Assembly (NCBI GenBank): GCA_017893485.1
Contig: CM030368.1
Location: forward strand, 173,568,004-173,632,003
Length of the DNA: 64,000 nucleotides
Direction of reading: 5' to 3'
DNA from: Hemerocallis citrina
Lineage: Eukaryota > Streptophyta > Magnoliopsida > Asparagales > Asphodelaceae
Shown here one piece after another: positions 1 through 11,552 of this stretch; position 1 is the first letter of the stretch; each line of letters begins with the position of its first letter. A program made the translations under genes and the position numbers. Below the pieces are notes generated by a model. The model saw only the letters and a program-made list of their open reading frames with translations. It was not told the origin of the DNA and ran no database searches.

Positions 1-942
1 ATAATTTATTCATGTTCAAACTTACGAATTAGGCACTAAGTGAAGATGTAGTAAACTTGAGAAAACATGAGTGGAGGGCCTCTATATAGTCGGGCGATGG
101 ATTCCGGAACTATAGACCCAGTCGGGCGGTGGATTCAGGGGTTGTGGTTGCTTGCGATGGAGGCGAGCCTTAATTAAATAGGAGATTATGATTGATCGGG
201 CGGTAGATTTCGGGATTATGATTAGTCAGGTGGATAGTAGGTCGTACTCCAGTGTATATGCGTATACCGGGGGTAGAGGGACACTTGCGGGATGTTCGCA
301 CGACGAGAATTCTGTATAGTCAAGCGGTGGATCTCCGGGACTAGAATCCGTACTCATGGAATGTCTAAACTTTACTTTATTACTGGGTAGTTATCATGGC
401 AACGGATAAAACCCTTTAATGTGGAGTATGTAGGTGCTTCCCCACAGACCTATGTAGTATGTGATGCGTAGAATCCGAAAAAGTATGCATTAGTGTCATT
501 GTAGTATAACATCTGCATTAGGCATTAAGTCATATCATACACTGACATGATTAGGATAGTCACTCTTTACACTTTTATATGCATTCAAGTTTGTGTTTGT
601 TAAAGTAAGAGTTTTCGTTATAATACAGCACAGAGATCGTTGTTTATAACATTGCGTCGGTTGTAAGCAACTGACGTGCCCACAGATTTTCAGTACAGAG
701 CTTAATTGGATTGGTAAGGACTTAAAGACGGTTGATGATAAAGATTATATTCATGATTAAAGCTTCTGTTATTAGAGTTGTATTTTATGTTGTAATTTAT
801 TTAACTTCCGCTGTGTAACTCTGTAATAAACATTGTTGTGTAATAAAAGAAAAGTTTTAATTTCCTTGTAAAATTTTACGAATTTAAGTAAAAGATCCTG
901 TTGTACTACAAATTATATATAAATGGAATTCGGGGTGTTACA
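1..942 (+). mobile_element. 3' part of a long gypsy-type LTR, cut by the window edge
   Basis: The stretch ends in TTCGGGGTGTTACA, the end signature shared by the long LTRs in this window. Its body, with repeated GTCGGGCGGTGGATT-like phrases, reappears inverted at about 42843-43750 and in part at 30950-31891. The start lies to the left of the window. It carries no coding sequence. The LTR probably abuts the Copia relic that follows, with CATAT after its end as the candidate TSD, which cannot be tested without the left flank. Confidence 0.7.
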
Positions 943-1046
943 CATATCTAATTTCTATGCATTGCAAACAACAACAAAAGTCTTGATCAAATAATCCATA
1001 CTGATGAAAATAAAATTTAATTAATGAACTCTACAGTGCGAGGCAT

Positions 1047-1307
1047 GTGAACTTTATTTGTCAAGTGATTACTAAACACATTTTGTTAATAGTAACATGG
1101 AATACTGTTGATGATTCACCAAAAAAAGTACAACCTAACAAAAAAAAGGTAAAATTGTTAGAGGAAAATACTCGGTCCACCAATTTTATTTGTGTTGTAG
1201 GTGATGATAAGGCCAGTACTTGTACTAGTTGGTTATCAGATTTGGGAGCCACATGCCATGCTTGCAACAATAAAAGCCTGTTAACTGATCTCAAGGATGC
1301 GAACTAG
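1047..1307 (+). pseudogene. Copia protease fragment
   Basis: The 86-codon open stretch contains WLSDLGATCHAC, which corresponds to the Copia aspartic protease signature WxxDSGAxxHxx. The serine after the aspartate has become leucine. It is preceded by a lysine-rich linker as expected downstream of the gag zinc knuckle. The frame closes at 1305, and pre-integrase sequence follows in broken frames to about 1780. It is a relic with no expected function. Confidence 0.7.
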
Positions 1308-1784
1308 TCTATCTCTATGGCGAATGGAGAATAAGCATGGTGCTTCAGATTAGAATTGCTAATCTCAGTCTTTCCTCAGGTAAAAATTTTATTTTGTGTA
1401 ATGTTAAATATGTACATGCTTCAACAACAAACTTAATCTCTATTAGCTTACTAAATCATGTTGGCATAGTAGTTTTCATGATTAGTGTAAAGCTATACTA
1501 TTAGTTAATTCATACTACTTTGATTGTGCTTATTTAGTCAGTGACATGTATAAACTTAGTTTAGCAAATGAATTGTATAGTCCTCTTACATGACAAAATA
1601 AGCTGAGACATGTGAACTATATTAAATTACTTGTTGCTAAAAGTTTTAACTTGTCAATTGATACATCCATAAAATATGACAAACGTGAAATGTGTGCTCA
1701 AACAAAGATCACTAGCAAATACTTTCATCATGTATCTAGGTACACAACTTTTTGAGCTAGTTCTTTCTGATATATGATATTTCA

Positions 1785-2280
1785 AAAATCGTAACGCAAG
1801 GAGGTTGGAAGTACTTAATCACTTTCATAGATGATTATTCTAGATATTGTCACATTTATTTGTTGAAATCAAAGGATGAAGAACTTGTGAAATTCAAATA
1901 ATTTAAAGACTATGTTGAAAATCAGTCAAATGCCAAAATTAAAAAGTTTAGATCTGATAGAGCTGGAGAATATCTCTCTTCAGAGAATTTTGCAATTCAC
2001 AAAGAATTATATCTGAAACAACAGCACATTACTCACCACATCCACTCACTAAAATGTTGTATTCTATGTTAATTACTGCTAGTTTACCTTCGTGTTTTGG
2101 GGTGATGTTGTATTGACTGCTAATAATATTCTGAACATGTTACTACACTTCAAATTGTCTACTACAAATTTTGAATTATGACATAAATACACACCTAATT
2201 TTGATAAAATGAAAACTTGGGGCTGTGTTGTACTTGTTAGAATACCAAACCCTAAAAGGCCTAAATTAGGACCTTGAACA
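1785..2280 (+). pseudogene. Copia integrase fragment
   Basis: Translation around 1801-1990 reads ITFIDDYSRYCHIYLL and later FRSDRAGEY, the two aspartate-containing blocks of the Copia integrase core. Around 2085-2275 come WGDVVLTANNILN and VRIPNPKRPKLGP, which match the end of the integrase region. Several stops interrupt the frame. The MITE at 2360 separates this from the reverse transcriptase. Confidence 0.75.
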
Positions 2281-2359
2281 ATACTTATGTGTACTTGGAA
2301 AGTGCAGTTGATACTACTCCAGGCAGATATTCAGATCTATCTCTTAACCAAGTAGTAGA

Positions 2360-3506
2360 GGTAAATTGCGAAAGACACCCATGATCTATGAGGTAAAAGT
2401 GTTAAACCCCTTAAACTATTTTTCAACACGGTAAACCCCCCCAACTACAAATTGTGGTCAAATCCAGTACGGAAACCCTAAAAAAGGAATGTAAAATAAC
2501 CAAAATGTCCTTATATGAAACTGAACCATTTTAAAAAGAATTCACTTTCTTTCTGTCCCAAAATCTGTTTTATTTTCAAATCCAAATCTAAATCCAAATT
2601 CAAATCCCCTCACTCTCTCTCCCAATCAAAATCCAAATCCAAAATCCAAAAGGAGCAGCAACACCAAAACCCATCAAAATCAAGAACAAAAATCCTAAGT
2701 TCTGATTTTTTTTTCTTGATTCTAGAAAATAAAATAAAACAACAAAATTTTAAGTTTGATCAGAACAAAAACCAAACCCGAACAAAATCAAGAACAAAAA
2801 CCAGAACATAGAATAAAAAAATTAGGATAAAAAAAATCAAAATAAAAAAAATTAGGATTTGATAAAAAAAACCATCACCATGGGTTTGATTAGAACTTAG
2901 GATTTGTTATCTATGTGTTTGATTCTTTGTCTTATTTTGTCTTGATTATGTTCCTTAAAATCAAAATCAAGCCTATCACCATCATCATCCTCATTTGGAT
3001 TTAGATTTGGATTTGGATTTGGATCAATCGTTCGATTTGGATTTGAAAATTGAAATCGAAATCGAAAAACAAAATTGAAATCGAATGTGAAAAACAAAAT
3101 CAAGAAAAAAAATGATGATGATGATCGGATTTGGATTTCGATGAAGAAAATCGAAAATCAAAAATCAAAAATTGAAAATTGAAAATCGAAAATCGAAAAC
3201 CGAAAACGAAAATCGGATTTGGATTTCGATGATGATTTGGATTTAGATTTGGATATGGGATTTGAGATTTGGATTTGCATTTGGATTGGAAAAAAAAAAG
3301 ATTTTAGGAGAGAAAGAGAGTGAATTTTTTTAATTGTTCAGCTTCATATAAGGGCAATTTGGTCATTTCACATAGATTTTTAGGGTTTCTGTAGGGGTTT
3401 AACTGCATTTCGTTGAAGGGGGGGGGGGGGTTTATCACTTTGAAAAATAGTTTGGGGGTTGAGCACTTTTACCCCATAGATAAGAAGTGTTTTTCGCTAT
3501 TTACTC
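2360..3506. mobile_element. Mutator-like MITE with long terminal inverted repeats
   Basis: The left end (GGTAAATTGCGAAAGACAC, then CTATGAGGTAAAAGTG and AAACTATTTTTCAA) is matched in inverted orientation by the right end, giving imperfect terminal repeats of about 80 bp. Flanking 9-bp repeats are AGTAGTAGA (2351-2359) and AATAGTAGA (3507-3515), one mismatch, which fits a Mutator-type insertion. The interior is CCAAAT/ATTTGG-rich low-complexity sequence that also pairs across the element. Open frames inside are products of this repeat. The element sits in the Copia relic between integrase and reverse transcriptase. Confidence 0.7.
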
Positions 3507-3635
3507 AATAGTAGAATATAAAAATGCATAATTCTTTGAAGATGTTTCATTAAAGATAAAAGTATCACATAATCTAGCTACACAGACACAGTCAATGATT
3601 CACAACAAGAATCTAGACCTAGTTTAATTGACATT

Positions 3636-4893
3636 GACACTTCATTGGCAAATGAGTCAAGAAGATTCTCTAATAGAGATAAAACACCTATAACCTATGG
3701 TGATGACTTTGTGACATATGCATTGTTAGCTGATCCTTTTACTGTGAATGAAGCTTTAAGATTTAGAGATTGTTTGCTTTGGAAAGATGCATTGATGATG
3801 AGATGGATTCCTTATTTCAAAATAACACTTGGATATTAGTTAATTTGCTAAAAGGGGCTAAAACTATATGAAACAAGTGTGTTTTGAAGAAGAAACTTAA
3901 TCCTGATGGATTTGTAGCAAAGTATAAAGCACGTGTAGTAGCTAAATGTTATACTCAATAAAGTGGGGTAGATTACTTTTGATGTTTACCCACTTGTTGT
4001 CATATTGTTATTATAAGGATTCTTCTTGTCATTTTACATCTATTGAAAAAATTGTTATTCATCAAAAGGATGTTAAAACTGTCTTACTATATAAATTGTG
4101 ATCTAATGAAGAAATCTACATGAAACAACTTGAAAGTTTTGTAGTTAAAAGTTCAGAGAATAAGCTTTGCAAATTAGTAAAATATTTGTATGGCTTAAAA
4201 CATATACCTAAATTATGATATGAAAATTTTGATACGACAACAAAGCGCTTAAGTTTTGAATCAAGTAATTCTAAAAATGCCTTTATTATCATGATTTATC
4301 AAATCAATTTACCATTATTTGCTTGTATGTTGATGACGTGCTTGTTGTGGGAAGTGATCTCTCTAGCGCACTTGAAGTTAAAACAATGCTATTCAAAGAA
4401 TTCAACATAAAAGATCTAAGTGTTGTGGACACCATGTTAGGTATGAGAGTGGGTTTTTGCTAGGCAAGGTATAATCTTTAGTCAATCCCACTACATTAAA
4501 AGGTGTTACATAGTGGGGATAGAGTGATTGCAAAAGGTTTGAAATACCTTATGATTATAATAGAAAGTTGACACCTAATGATGATGCGATTGTGAGACAG
4601 TTAGATTACTCTAAACTTATTGAAAATCTCATGTATGCAATGATCTGCACTAGTCCCAACATAGCATTTGTTGTAGGCATGCTCAATAGGTTCACTATTA
4701 ATCCTAGTAATTCACATTGAAATGCTCTTGAGAAGCTAATAGAATACCTCAATGGTATTCAAGAGTTTGCTTTGTGCTACTATGGACATACTTCAGTTTT
4801 GGAAGGATATTCTGATGCATTGTGGTGCTCAGAACATAGTAAAAATCGATCCATTAGTTTTTATGTGTTAACACTAGCAGAAGCAGCTGTGTC
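3636..4893 (+). pseudogene. Copia reverse transcriptase and RNase H, first part
   Basis: The region begins with EALRFRDCLLWKDAL and FQNNTWILVNL, typical of the Copia RT start. KKKLNPDGFVAKYKAR and the catalytic CLYVDDVLVVGSD block (YVDD at 4326-4337) follow. Around 4810-4890 the RNase H segment reads DALWCSEHSKNRSISFYVL. Many stops and shifts interrupt it. It breaks off at 4893 where the solo LTR starts, and the same RNase H reading resumes at 7774. Confidence 0.8.
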
Positions 4894-7768
4894 TGTAACT
4901 CCCTGTTCCAGTTGTACGTATTTTATTACGTAAATTTTTGTACTTCAATTTTTAGATCAGTTTTATTTTTTTCTTTGGACTCTTTATCTAAAGCCAGAAT
5001 ATTTTTCTGATCAATTCCATATTTTTGTAATTTTTCGACCGGAGTTCAAATACAAACTTTAATCCTGATTAATCCTAATCCTAATCCTAATTCTTAATCC
5101 AACAGCTAACCTAACTATCCTACACCTTATTTTCTTCCTTCCTACGCTTCTTTTTCTCCCTCCCTACTTCTCCATTTCTGCATACGCCAACCTCTTCCCC
5201 TCATTTTTCTCATTCTCTAACCTAACTCCCTCATTTTTCTTCTAACAGCCTAACTCTTCTCACCTTTTTTCCACACTCCTATACCTAACTCCACACAAGC
5301 ATGCACTTACATATATAATATACACCTTGCATGCACCATGCTGTCCACCTCCCTTCCTTTCTATATATATGCATGCACTGACACACATGCATAGCACATC
5401 AACCTCTCATTCTTTACTTCTCCTTCTTTTCCTCTGCCTTCTTCACACCCGAGAGCTCAAGAAATACCCGAGCTCCACTTTACCTTCCACCTTTAAGCCA
5501 ACGACCCCGCTTCTACGATCCCGTTAACCCCGAAAAACAACCCGACGCCGCGCCATCACCTCGTTGTTGTTGTCGCTCACCGTTGCTACCATTGCTCACT
5601 CGCTGCCGTCTTTCCGCCATTCTTACCACCATTGTGCCACCGTCCGTTGCCGACATCGCTTCTTCTTTCCGTGGTTAACACCACCACCGTAATCGTCACG
5701 TTATAAGGCAAGTACCTTGTACACTCTCTTTGTTCTCGTACGAGCATTTTCCTTTGACTCGTGGCAAGTAGTCTAGTTATCATCATATTTTCTTGTCAAA
5801 CTCTGTTCTAGTCACTTTTTCCATGCTACATCAACTCAAAAGTGAACCGTTAACACATTTCAACTCGTGTTATCGAATATCGAATATTCAACCTTACTAT
5901 CTCTAAAATTTCTTGACCTTGCACTGAGAATTCGACCATGTTCCCAATACTGGATTGAAGATTTTCTATGTGGAAATCGTAGCCCATCGAGTCCCGAATT
6001 CAGAACATTTTACGGTTTCTCAATCGGATGTATAGATTGTGAGATATCGCGATTTTAGTACCGTCATATCGTGAATTTCTGAACCTGCACGGGATTACTA
6101 ACCGGTCTATTGTACTGAGAATTCAACCATGTTCCTGACACTGGATCGAAAAACTTTCTACATGAAAATCGTAGCCCTTCGAGTCTAGATATCCGAAATA
6201 TCCTACAGTTTCTCAATCCGATATATAGATTGTGAGATATCGCAATTTTAGTATTGTGACTCTAAATTTCCAGAATGCGCGCGAAACATCGAAACTAGAG
6301 AAGAATGAATTTGTACGCATAACTACTGTCTCTAGAATATATCGTGTGAATATGCGTTAGAACCGAAAGAGAGTCTACTTTCTAGAATCTCCGACGGAAT
6401 TGAATTTGCTTTTATGTAACAACGGAAAAGTGAATTTGAATACAGATATGTCAAGTTGTCTAAAAATTCATCTCTACGTTTTTTGCATATAAACCCATTA
6501 CTTTTCATATTTAATGAACTGAGTGTATTATTGTTCTTATAATAATAACTTGCATAAATATAATAGGTTGATAGAATGCATTTTATACTACTTGATAATT
6601 CTATAATAACTACTCTCGATACATAAACTCGTTTTACGTCTCATATCCATGATTACTGCCGTTGATATTTTCCTTGACTAAACTATTTGATTACACCGTT
6701 CCACTAGTCTTACCAACTGCATGTTCATAATTAATTATAAAAGAATAACAAGCTGGGATTATAAGGGTACGGCTTAATAATGGACAATATAGGGGAATAT
6801 ATTCGGAAGGGGGCCCCTGTTCCCGAAATAGTGATTCTTGATTCTTGATTCTTGATTACACAATTCTTGATTACATAATTCTCGATTACATAATTCATGA
6901 TTACATGTCGTGATACTATCACTGGAAGACCCAAGTACATAATCCTATAGAATTCACTACTTAAATCTAAACGTCACATAATTGATATATATCGAACTTG
7001 TGGTATGGGACACAGGATTGCATGCATTAGATAAGTTAATAAAACAGATAAACTTGAGATCTTCACTAAGCATGATTCTTTTACATGACTCTTGATTCTT
7101 AATTACATGATTCTTGATTACATGACTCTTGATTACATGACTCTCGATCATTGATTACATGATTATCGATTAAATGAGTCTAGGTTATCAATTGCTTATA
7201 TCTTGAAGTCTAGAATATACTAGTTACAGTTATTACTTACAGGATCATATTGTCCCAGTTCCTTGCTTACTTCCATATTGAATTTATACTTCTACTTCTT
7301 GTTTCTTCCATGTTATATCTTGTTATATTACCTCTTTTACTGCTTGTTGCTACTTGCTGCCCGAAACTTGCTCTAACGGAAACTTTTCTATTTTTCTTTG
7401 AGTTAATAATTATACAGGTATTGATGGACCCGACGAGCAGACTCTCTAGACGATCGTTGCTGCTTCCTTACTACTTCATATTGTTTTTCTTTCAGTCGCT
7501 ATTTTATCTAGTTGTTATAGCGAACTGCTTATCGTACTATTTTAATTCTGGCACCTTGTATTCCCGGGCATCTTGATCCGATGTCGATGTATTATCCAGA
7601 TGATGGTTATTTTATTTTCAACTCATGTGATTATTATATTTTCCTGCGTGAATGTGTTATAAAGATCTTGTTGAGCTTATAATTCTACAGCTTATGGATG
7701 ATGTATATCATTCGCTGGGCCTCAGTTGCGTGCCTGTATTTCCGTATAGTGGGAATCGGGGCGTGACA
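4894..7768 (+). mobile_element. Solo LTR (long gypsy-type) inserted in Copia RNase H
   Basis: The 2875-bp unit starts TGTAACTCCCTG and ends AATCGGGGCGTGACA. It is flanked by a perfect 5-bp repeat GTGTC at 4889-4893 and 7769-7773. There is no internal region, primer site or second LTR, so this is a solo LTR left by LTR-LTR recombination. The sequence has a pyrimidine-rich stretch at 5060-5640, then AT-rich blocks with repeated GATTACATGATT phrases near 6840-7170. It shares its ends and layout with the LTRs at 48076-51393 and 35566-41153. Confidence 0.88.
6838..7175 (+). repeat. GATTCTTGATTACAT-like short repeats in the solo LTR
   Basis: Two clusters, 6838-6905 and 7070-7175, repeat the phrases GATTCTTGATT and GATTACATGA with small variations. 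They lie inside the solo LTR and look like locally expanded LTR sequence. No function is claimed. Confidence 0.6.
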
Positions 7769-7773
7769 GTGTC

Positions 7774-8161
7774 AAAATCTAAAAAGCAAGCAGGCATTGC
7801 ATTCTCATCCAAGGAGTCTAAGCTCTTTGTGCTATCTTATGATGGTGAAGAAGCAGAATGAATAAAAGACCTATTTCTAGATATTCCATTAAGAAGGTTT
7901 AAACTAACAACTCTTGGTCTGTTTTGCGACAACCGAACTATACAAAAACTGTAGCAACTAATACTATTTGCAATGGTAAGGACGTGTTGCATCCCTTAGA
8001 CAGGAAAAGTTGAACTATCTCACTAAACAATGGATTATTATCTTATGGATGTGTTATCAAAACAGAATGTGGCCAATGCTTTTACGAATGGACTAAATAG
8101 GGATCTAATTGTAAAAATTGTGGGGGAAATGGGGTTAAAAGCTTTTGAGCTAAAGTTTTAA
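7774..8161 (+). pseudogene. Copia RNase H and pol C-terminus, second part
   Basis: Directly after the TSD the frame reads SKSKKQAGIAFSSKESKL, the continuation of the RNase H block cut at 4893. Near the end come NVANAFTNGLNRDLIVK and GEMGLKAFELKF followed by a stop at 8159-8161, matching the usual C-terminus of Copia pol. A TGA at 7859 and other defects show that it is a relic. Confidence 0.8.
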
Positions 8162-9079
8162 CACCTTAGTTGTTTTGAAAATTAGAATCAAATTAGAGCC
8201 ATAGAGTAGTTTAAACTTAAACTCAAGTTTAGGCAGTTGACATACTTTAGCTAATTGAAATGTTCCATGTAAATTTCGTTAACATATAATATAATTTCAA
8301 TTTGATGGTGTTACATATTTCACAATTTACTTAGAATCATCATATTATTTCAGTGAGAAGCATTTCAATGATTAGAATTATCGTCATATCATTCCAATTT
8401 GATTATATCTCTTTTATGGATACTTTGCTTCATAGCAATTTTAAATATTCATCATTTATCCTTTATTGATATGACAGTTTTATCGTTCTAATATGAAGCA
8501 TAGTATAGTTATTGTGTAGAAACATAATAGTTCTTGTACTCTAGTTTAATTTCTTTTGCTTGAACTAGATACCTTTACACAATTGTTTGAATTCTAAGAG
8601 AAGTGACTCATGAAATTCTCATTTGTAATATTTAGAAGAAGATGTTAGCAAAGCCTTTGGAAATGAGTCTCTTAACCTCGATTTTGAAGATGATGATTTG
8701 CTCGACATGGAGGAGTAAACATAAAGCAGCTTGGAAGAAAAGTCTGTCAGTTTTCACTTGTTGAACTTCTTTTGAGTTTAAGGCTCTATGCATTATTTGA
8801 GCTTAAAACTCTTAGTTTGGTTTTGAAGTTTATTTTCTTTTGTTAATGATGAGACTATGACAGTTTTTTTTTTCAAGTTGGTTTAGTCATTGTGAACTAT
8901 TTCATTATGATATGGTTTTGGAACTATTTGATTGTTCATCTTTAGTCTTATTTGAATTATTCACTTTTATAATTGATACAATGTTTCTTTTGAAAGTTGT
9001 TACGAACGTATGTATTCGTAATGTGGAACTAATAAGATAATTTAATATAGCTTTGTATATTGAGAATATAGGTGGAGAT
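8162..9079 (+). other. 3' non-coding part of the Copia relic with polypurine tract
   Basis: AT-rich sequence without a credible frame lies between the pol stop and the 3' LTR. It ends in AGGTGGAGAT at 9070-9079, the usual Copia polypurine tract, immediately before TGTTGG. I see no other structure in it. Confidence 0.6.
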
Positions 9080-9540
9080 TGTTGGATATATATCTATATT
9101 CTCACTATATACATAATATTATTAATAACAATATTGTATGGATAACACATGTGTTTCACATATTACTTGTGTGGATATAAGACTAAGGTTGAGTGGGCCT
9201 AGAGCCTAGTACCCAAATTCCAATTTATCCTATATATACTGGCTAAAAGTAGGTAGTCTGTGTATTCCAATATAGATACTCAGGATATAATATCTCGAGA
9301 AATGCTACACCTATATGAGATTCTACGCAAACTTACATGAGACTTGTCTTTTAGTCATTGGTGGGTCCATTAATCACTAAAAGACAAATGAGTAAGACCC
9401 AACAATCACTAAAAGACAAGTCCCATGTAAGTTTGGGGTAGAATCTCATGTATGTGTAGCACTTATTTAATATCTCAAGCAGTAAACATATTAACCCTAA
9501 TTATTCTCTATCTTCTTTTTCTTATTCCACATAATAGTTA
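9080..9540 (+). repeat. Copia 3' LTR, interrupted by a small MITE
   Basis: It starts TGTTGGATATATATC right after the polypurine tract. A TATA-like CCTATATATACTGG lies near 9230. A 171-bp MITE interrupts it at 9297-9467. The right boundary is not resolved because no matching 5' LTR is present in the window. Confidence 0.5.
9297..9467. mobile_element. Small MITE with about 60-bp inverted repeats
   Basis: The left arm reads AAATGCTACACCTATATGAG then ATTCTAC, CAAACTTACATG and GACTTGTCTTTTAG. The right arm is the inverse of the same sequence with few changes, so nearly the whole 171-bp element is a hairpin. Direct repeats TAATATCTC flank it at 9288-9296 and 9468-9476. A 9-bp duplication fits a Mutator-type MITE. 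Confidence 0.85.
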
Positions 9541-9746
9541 ATACTCTTTGGGGTTTGGTGGGAAGTAGGTGTTGGAATTGAGGAGTTAGAGTATCTGCAG
9601 TTGTTCCCTTTATTTCCAAAATTTGAAAATTTTGGCAAAAATCAAGTTGTAGTTGTTCCCTATATTTCCAAAATTTGAGATTTGTGGAACAATAGCCTTC
9701 TATATTTGAGGGAAGATATATGAATTTTCCAAATATAGGAATCAGA

Positions 9747-10175
9747 AGATCATCTTGTGTCCGTCGTAAAATTTAACAGTGATTGACCTCGGACGCAAGA
9801 TGATCTTGCGTGAGACCAATTTTTTTAAAAATTAAATCAACATTTTTTAAAAAAATTAAAAAAAATGGGACGCAAGATGATTTTCCTTCCGTTAATTAAT
9901 TCTCTCAAAAAAAAAATGTAGGGACTCAAGATGATCTTGCTTCCCAGGAAAAAAAAAATGAGCCAAAAATGTAGGGACTCAATATGATCTTGCGTCCCAC
10001 GATCATCTTCCGTTAATTTATTTTTTTTTTTTTTTTATTTTGAATCAGACACAACATGTTATTGTGTTCGAGATCCAATTTTTTTTTTCTTTTTTAAAAA
10101 AGGGCATCGGGCGCAAGATGATCATTCGGCCGATAAAAAAAAAAAAATTATGGACGCGAGATTATCTTGCATGCG
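9747..10175. repeat. Array of decayed palindromes around GCAAGATGATCTTGC
   Basis: At least seven copies of a near-palindrome (GGACGCAAGATGATCTTGCG and variants) occur near 9747, 9792, 9869, 9922, 9975, 10107 and 10152, separated by A- or T-rich runs. Some copies keep only one arm. The surroundings (about 9583-10430) are non-coding. This could be the subterminal repeat region of an unclassified DNA transposon; clean terminal repeats were not found. Confidence 0.65.
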
Positions 10176-10430
10176 ATGCCAATTTTTTGAGTCGAAACGA
10201 CTACAGTACGAAGTCAAATTTCCTATTTCTAAAAATCAAATATGTAAAATTTGAGTCTCAACGACTAGAAATGGTGGGTTACAGAACGAAGAGAGAGAAG
10301 AGGGGGGGGGGGGGCATGGAAAAGAAGAGGAGAGGTATTGGAAGATCGCTGGCCAAGCGTCCAGATCTAAAATTGGCGAGTTGTTTCCTTGTAATATAAA
10401 ATAGAACAGTATCTTCAGCAATGAAATTAT

Positions 10431-10938
10431 ACATGACCTATGAGAACAATTCATTAGAAGTAACCAAAAGACGTGTACAACTTCAATAGATGAACAACTA
10501 AATAAAAACTACAAATGCATGCGGTCATGGTATGCCCCATATCCAGCAATAGACCCGACTCTGTTTTTCCGACTGTTTTTTTGGCATTCACTCGTAGCCG
10601 AGACGGGACGGATGTTGGCGGAGTTATTGAGGTGGTTAACTAACACATGAGATATTGAACAATAGGAGCAATTGACAAAGATGTAAGATACATAATGTAT
10701 TGGCACAAAGTTCACTGTGCATTGGTACTTAGTAGGCTATAACATCCTTCTAGGTGCAAATTCAGTCTACCTATAGCCTATATAAGCAAGCACCGGGTGA
10801 CTTGGCTAGGTCTTCTCTAAAATCCATTAGAGAGAAGGTTTGTAAGGGTTTTGTGAAATAGATCACAGGTAGTGCATACTTGGTTTGATAGAATGGAGTA
10901 ACTAATATCTCAGTTTCAAAGATATTCGGACATTAGTT
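10431..10938. other. Unassigned non-coding sequence
   Basis: No credible coding frame. A TATA-like CCTATATAAGCAAGC lies near 10779 and is followed by transcribed-leader-like sequence leading into the GC-rich duplicated block, so this may be the promoter part of an unclassified element that continues to about 15360. Confidence 0.3.
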
Positions 10939-11058
10939 TCTTTTTGGAGTTTCTCTCTCTAGAAAATCTAGAGAGAGAAGTTCTCCCCTAAAAAACTCAA
11001 AAACCAAAATCCTAGATCTGAGTTTGGGGGGCGGCCCGGCGGCTAGGGTTTCATCGCC

Positions 11059-11095
<37 letters not shown>

Positions 11096-11218
11096 AGTTT
11101 CTCTTTCTAGAAAATCAAGAGAGAGAAGCTCTTCCCTAAAAAACCCAAACCCTAGATCTGAGCTTGGGGGGCGGCCGGCGGATAGGGTTTCATTGCCGTC
11201 GCACCCCCCCCGCTTCCT
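10939..11218 (+). repeat. Tandem duplication of a leader-like unit with a C34 tract
   Basis: A unit beginning GAGTTTCTCTCTCTAGAAAA, with CCCTAAAAAA, CTAGATCTGAG and GGGTTTCATCGCCGTC, occurs at 10939-11094 and again at 11095-11218. The first copy ends in 34 consecutive C (11061-11094). The homopolymer probably marks where the copies slipped or where the assembly is uncertain. Confidence 0.75.
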
Positions 11219-11330
11219 CCCAAACTCTCTCTCCCAACTCTAATCTTCTCTTTCCCTCTTATTTTTTTCCCCCAAATCCTTACGTTTCTTTTTCGGAATA
11301 CGGTCTTCATTTGTCACAGTGGTGTCACCG

Positions 11331-11427
11331 GTCGTCATTTAGGGTATACTCCAGTGTCGGAGAGGGATGCGACGGCGAGGTCGTCATTTGGGGTCTACTC
11401 CGGTGTCGGAGAGGGATGCGACAGCAT
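11331..11427 (+). repeat. Two-copy 49-bp tandem repeat
   Basis: GTCGTCATTTAGGGTATACT followed by CCAGTGTCGGAGAGGGATGC is repeated immediately, with three or four changes, within 11331-11427. It lies in GC-rich sequence interrupted shortly afterwards by the solo LTR at 11553. Confidence 0.75.
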
Positions 11428-11552
11428 TGGTCGAGAACGCCGCATCTTTGGCAGGGCCGAAGGTGCCGCGCGGGGTGTAGTTCGTCATTCGTAACTGTGG
11501 TTGTGGGATGAGCTGACTGGGGATGGCATCCTCGGGGATGGCGATGCAGATC

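Larger units (their letters stand above)
1047..9540 (+). mobile_element. Decayed Copia retrotransposon interrupted by three insertions
   Basis: Pieces of Copia polyprotein occur in the right order on the plus strand: protease, integrase, reverse transcriptase with YVDD, RNase H and the pol C-terminus ending at 8161. A polypurine tract (AGGTGGAGAT, 9070-9079) and a 3' LTR beginning TGTTGGATAT at 9080 follow. The 5' LTR and most of gag lie outside the window or were lost where the LTR ending at 942 sits. Stops and frameshifts are frequent, so the element is dead. It hosts a MITE at 2360-3506, a solo LTR at 4894-7768 and a small MITE at 9297-9467. The LTR end near 9540 is a guess. Confidence 0.75.

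Noticed and set aside
2515..2811. Lys/Ser-rich open frame
   Set aside because: Product of AAATCC-type repeats inside the Mutator-like MITE; no domain.
7250..7576. Hydrophobic 108-codon frame
   Set aside because: T-rich solo LTR sequence gives apparent membrane segments by composition.
9747..10175. Possible CRISPR-like array
   Set aside because: Units are palindromes of unequal spacing in a plant genome, without uniform spacers or cas genes.
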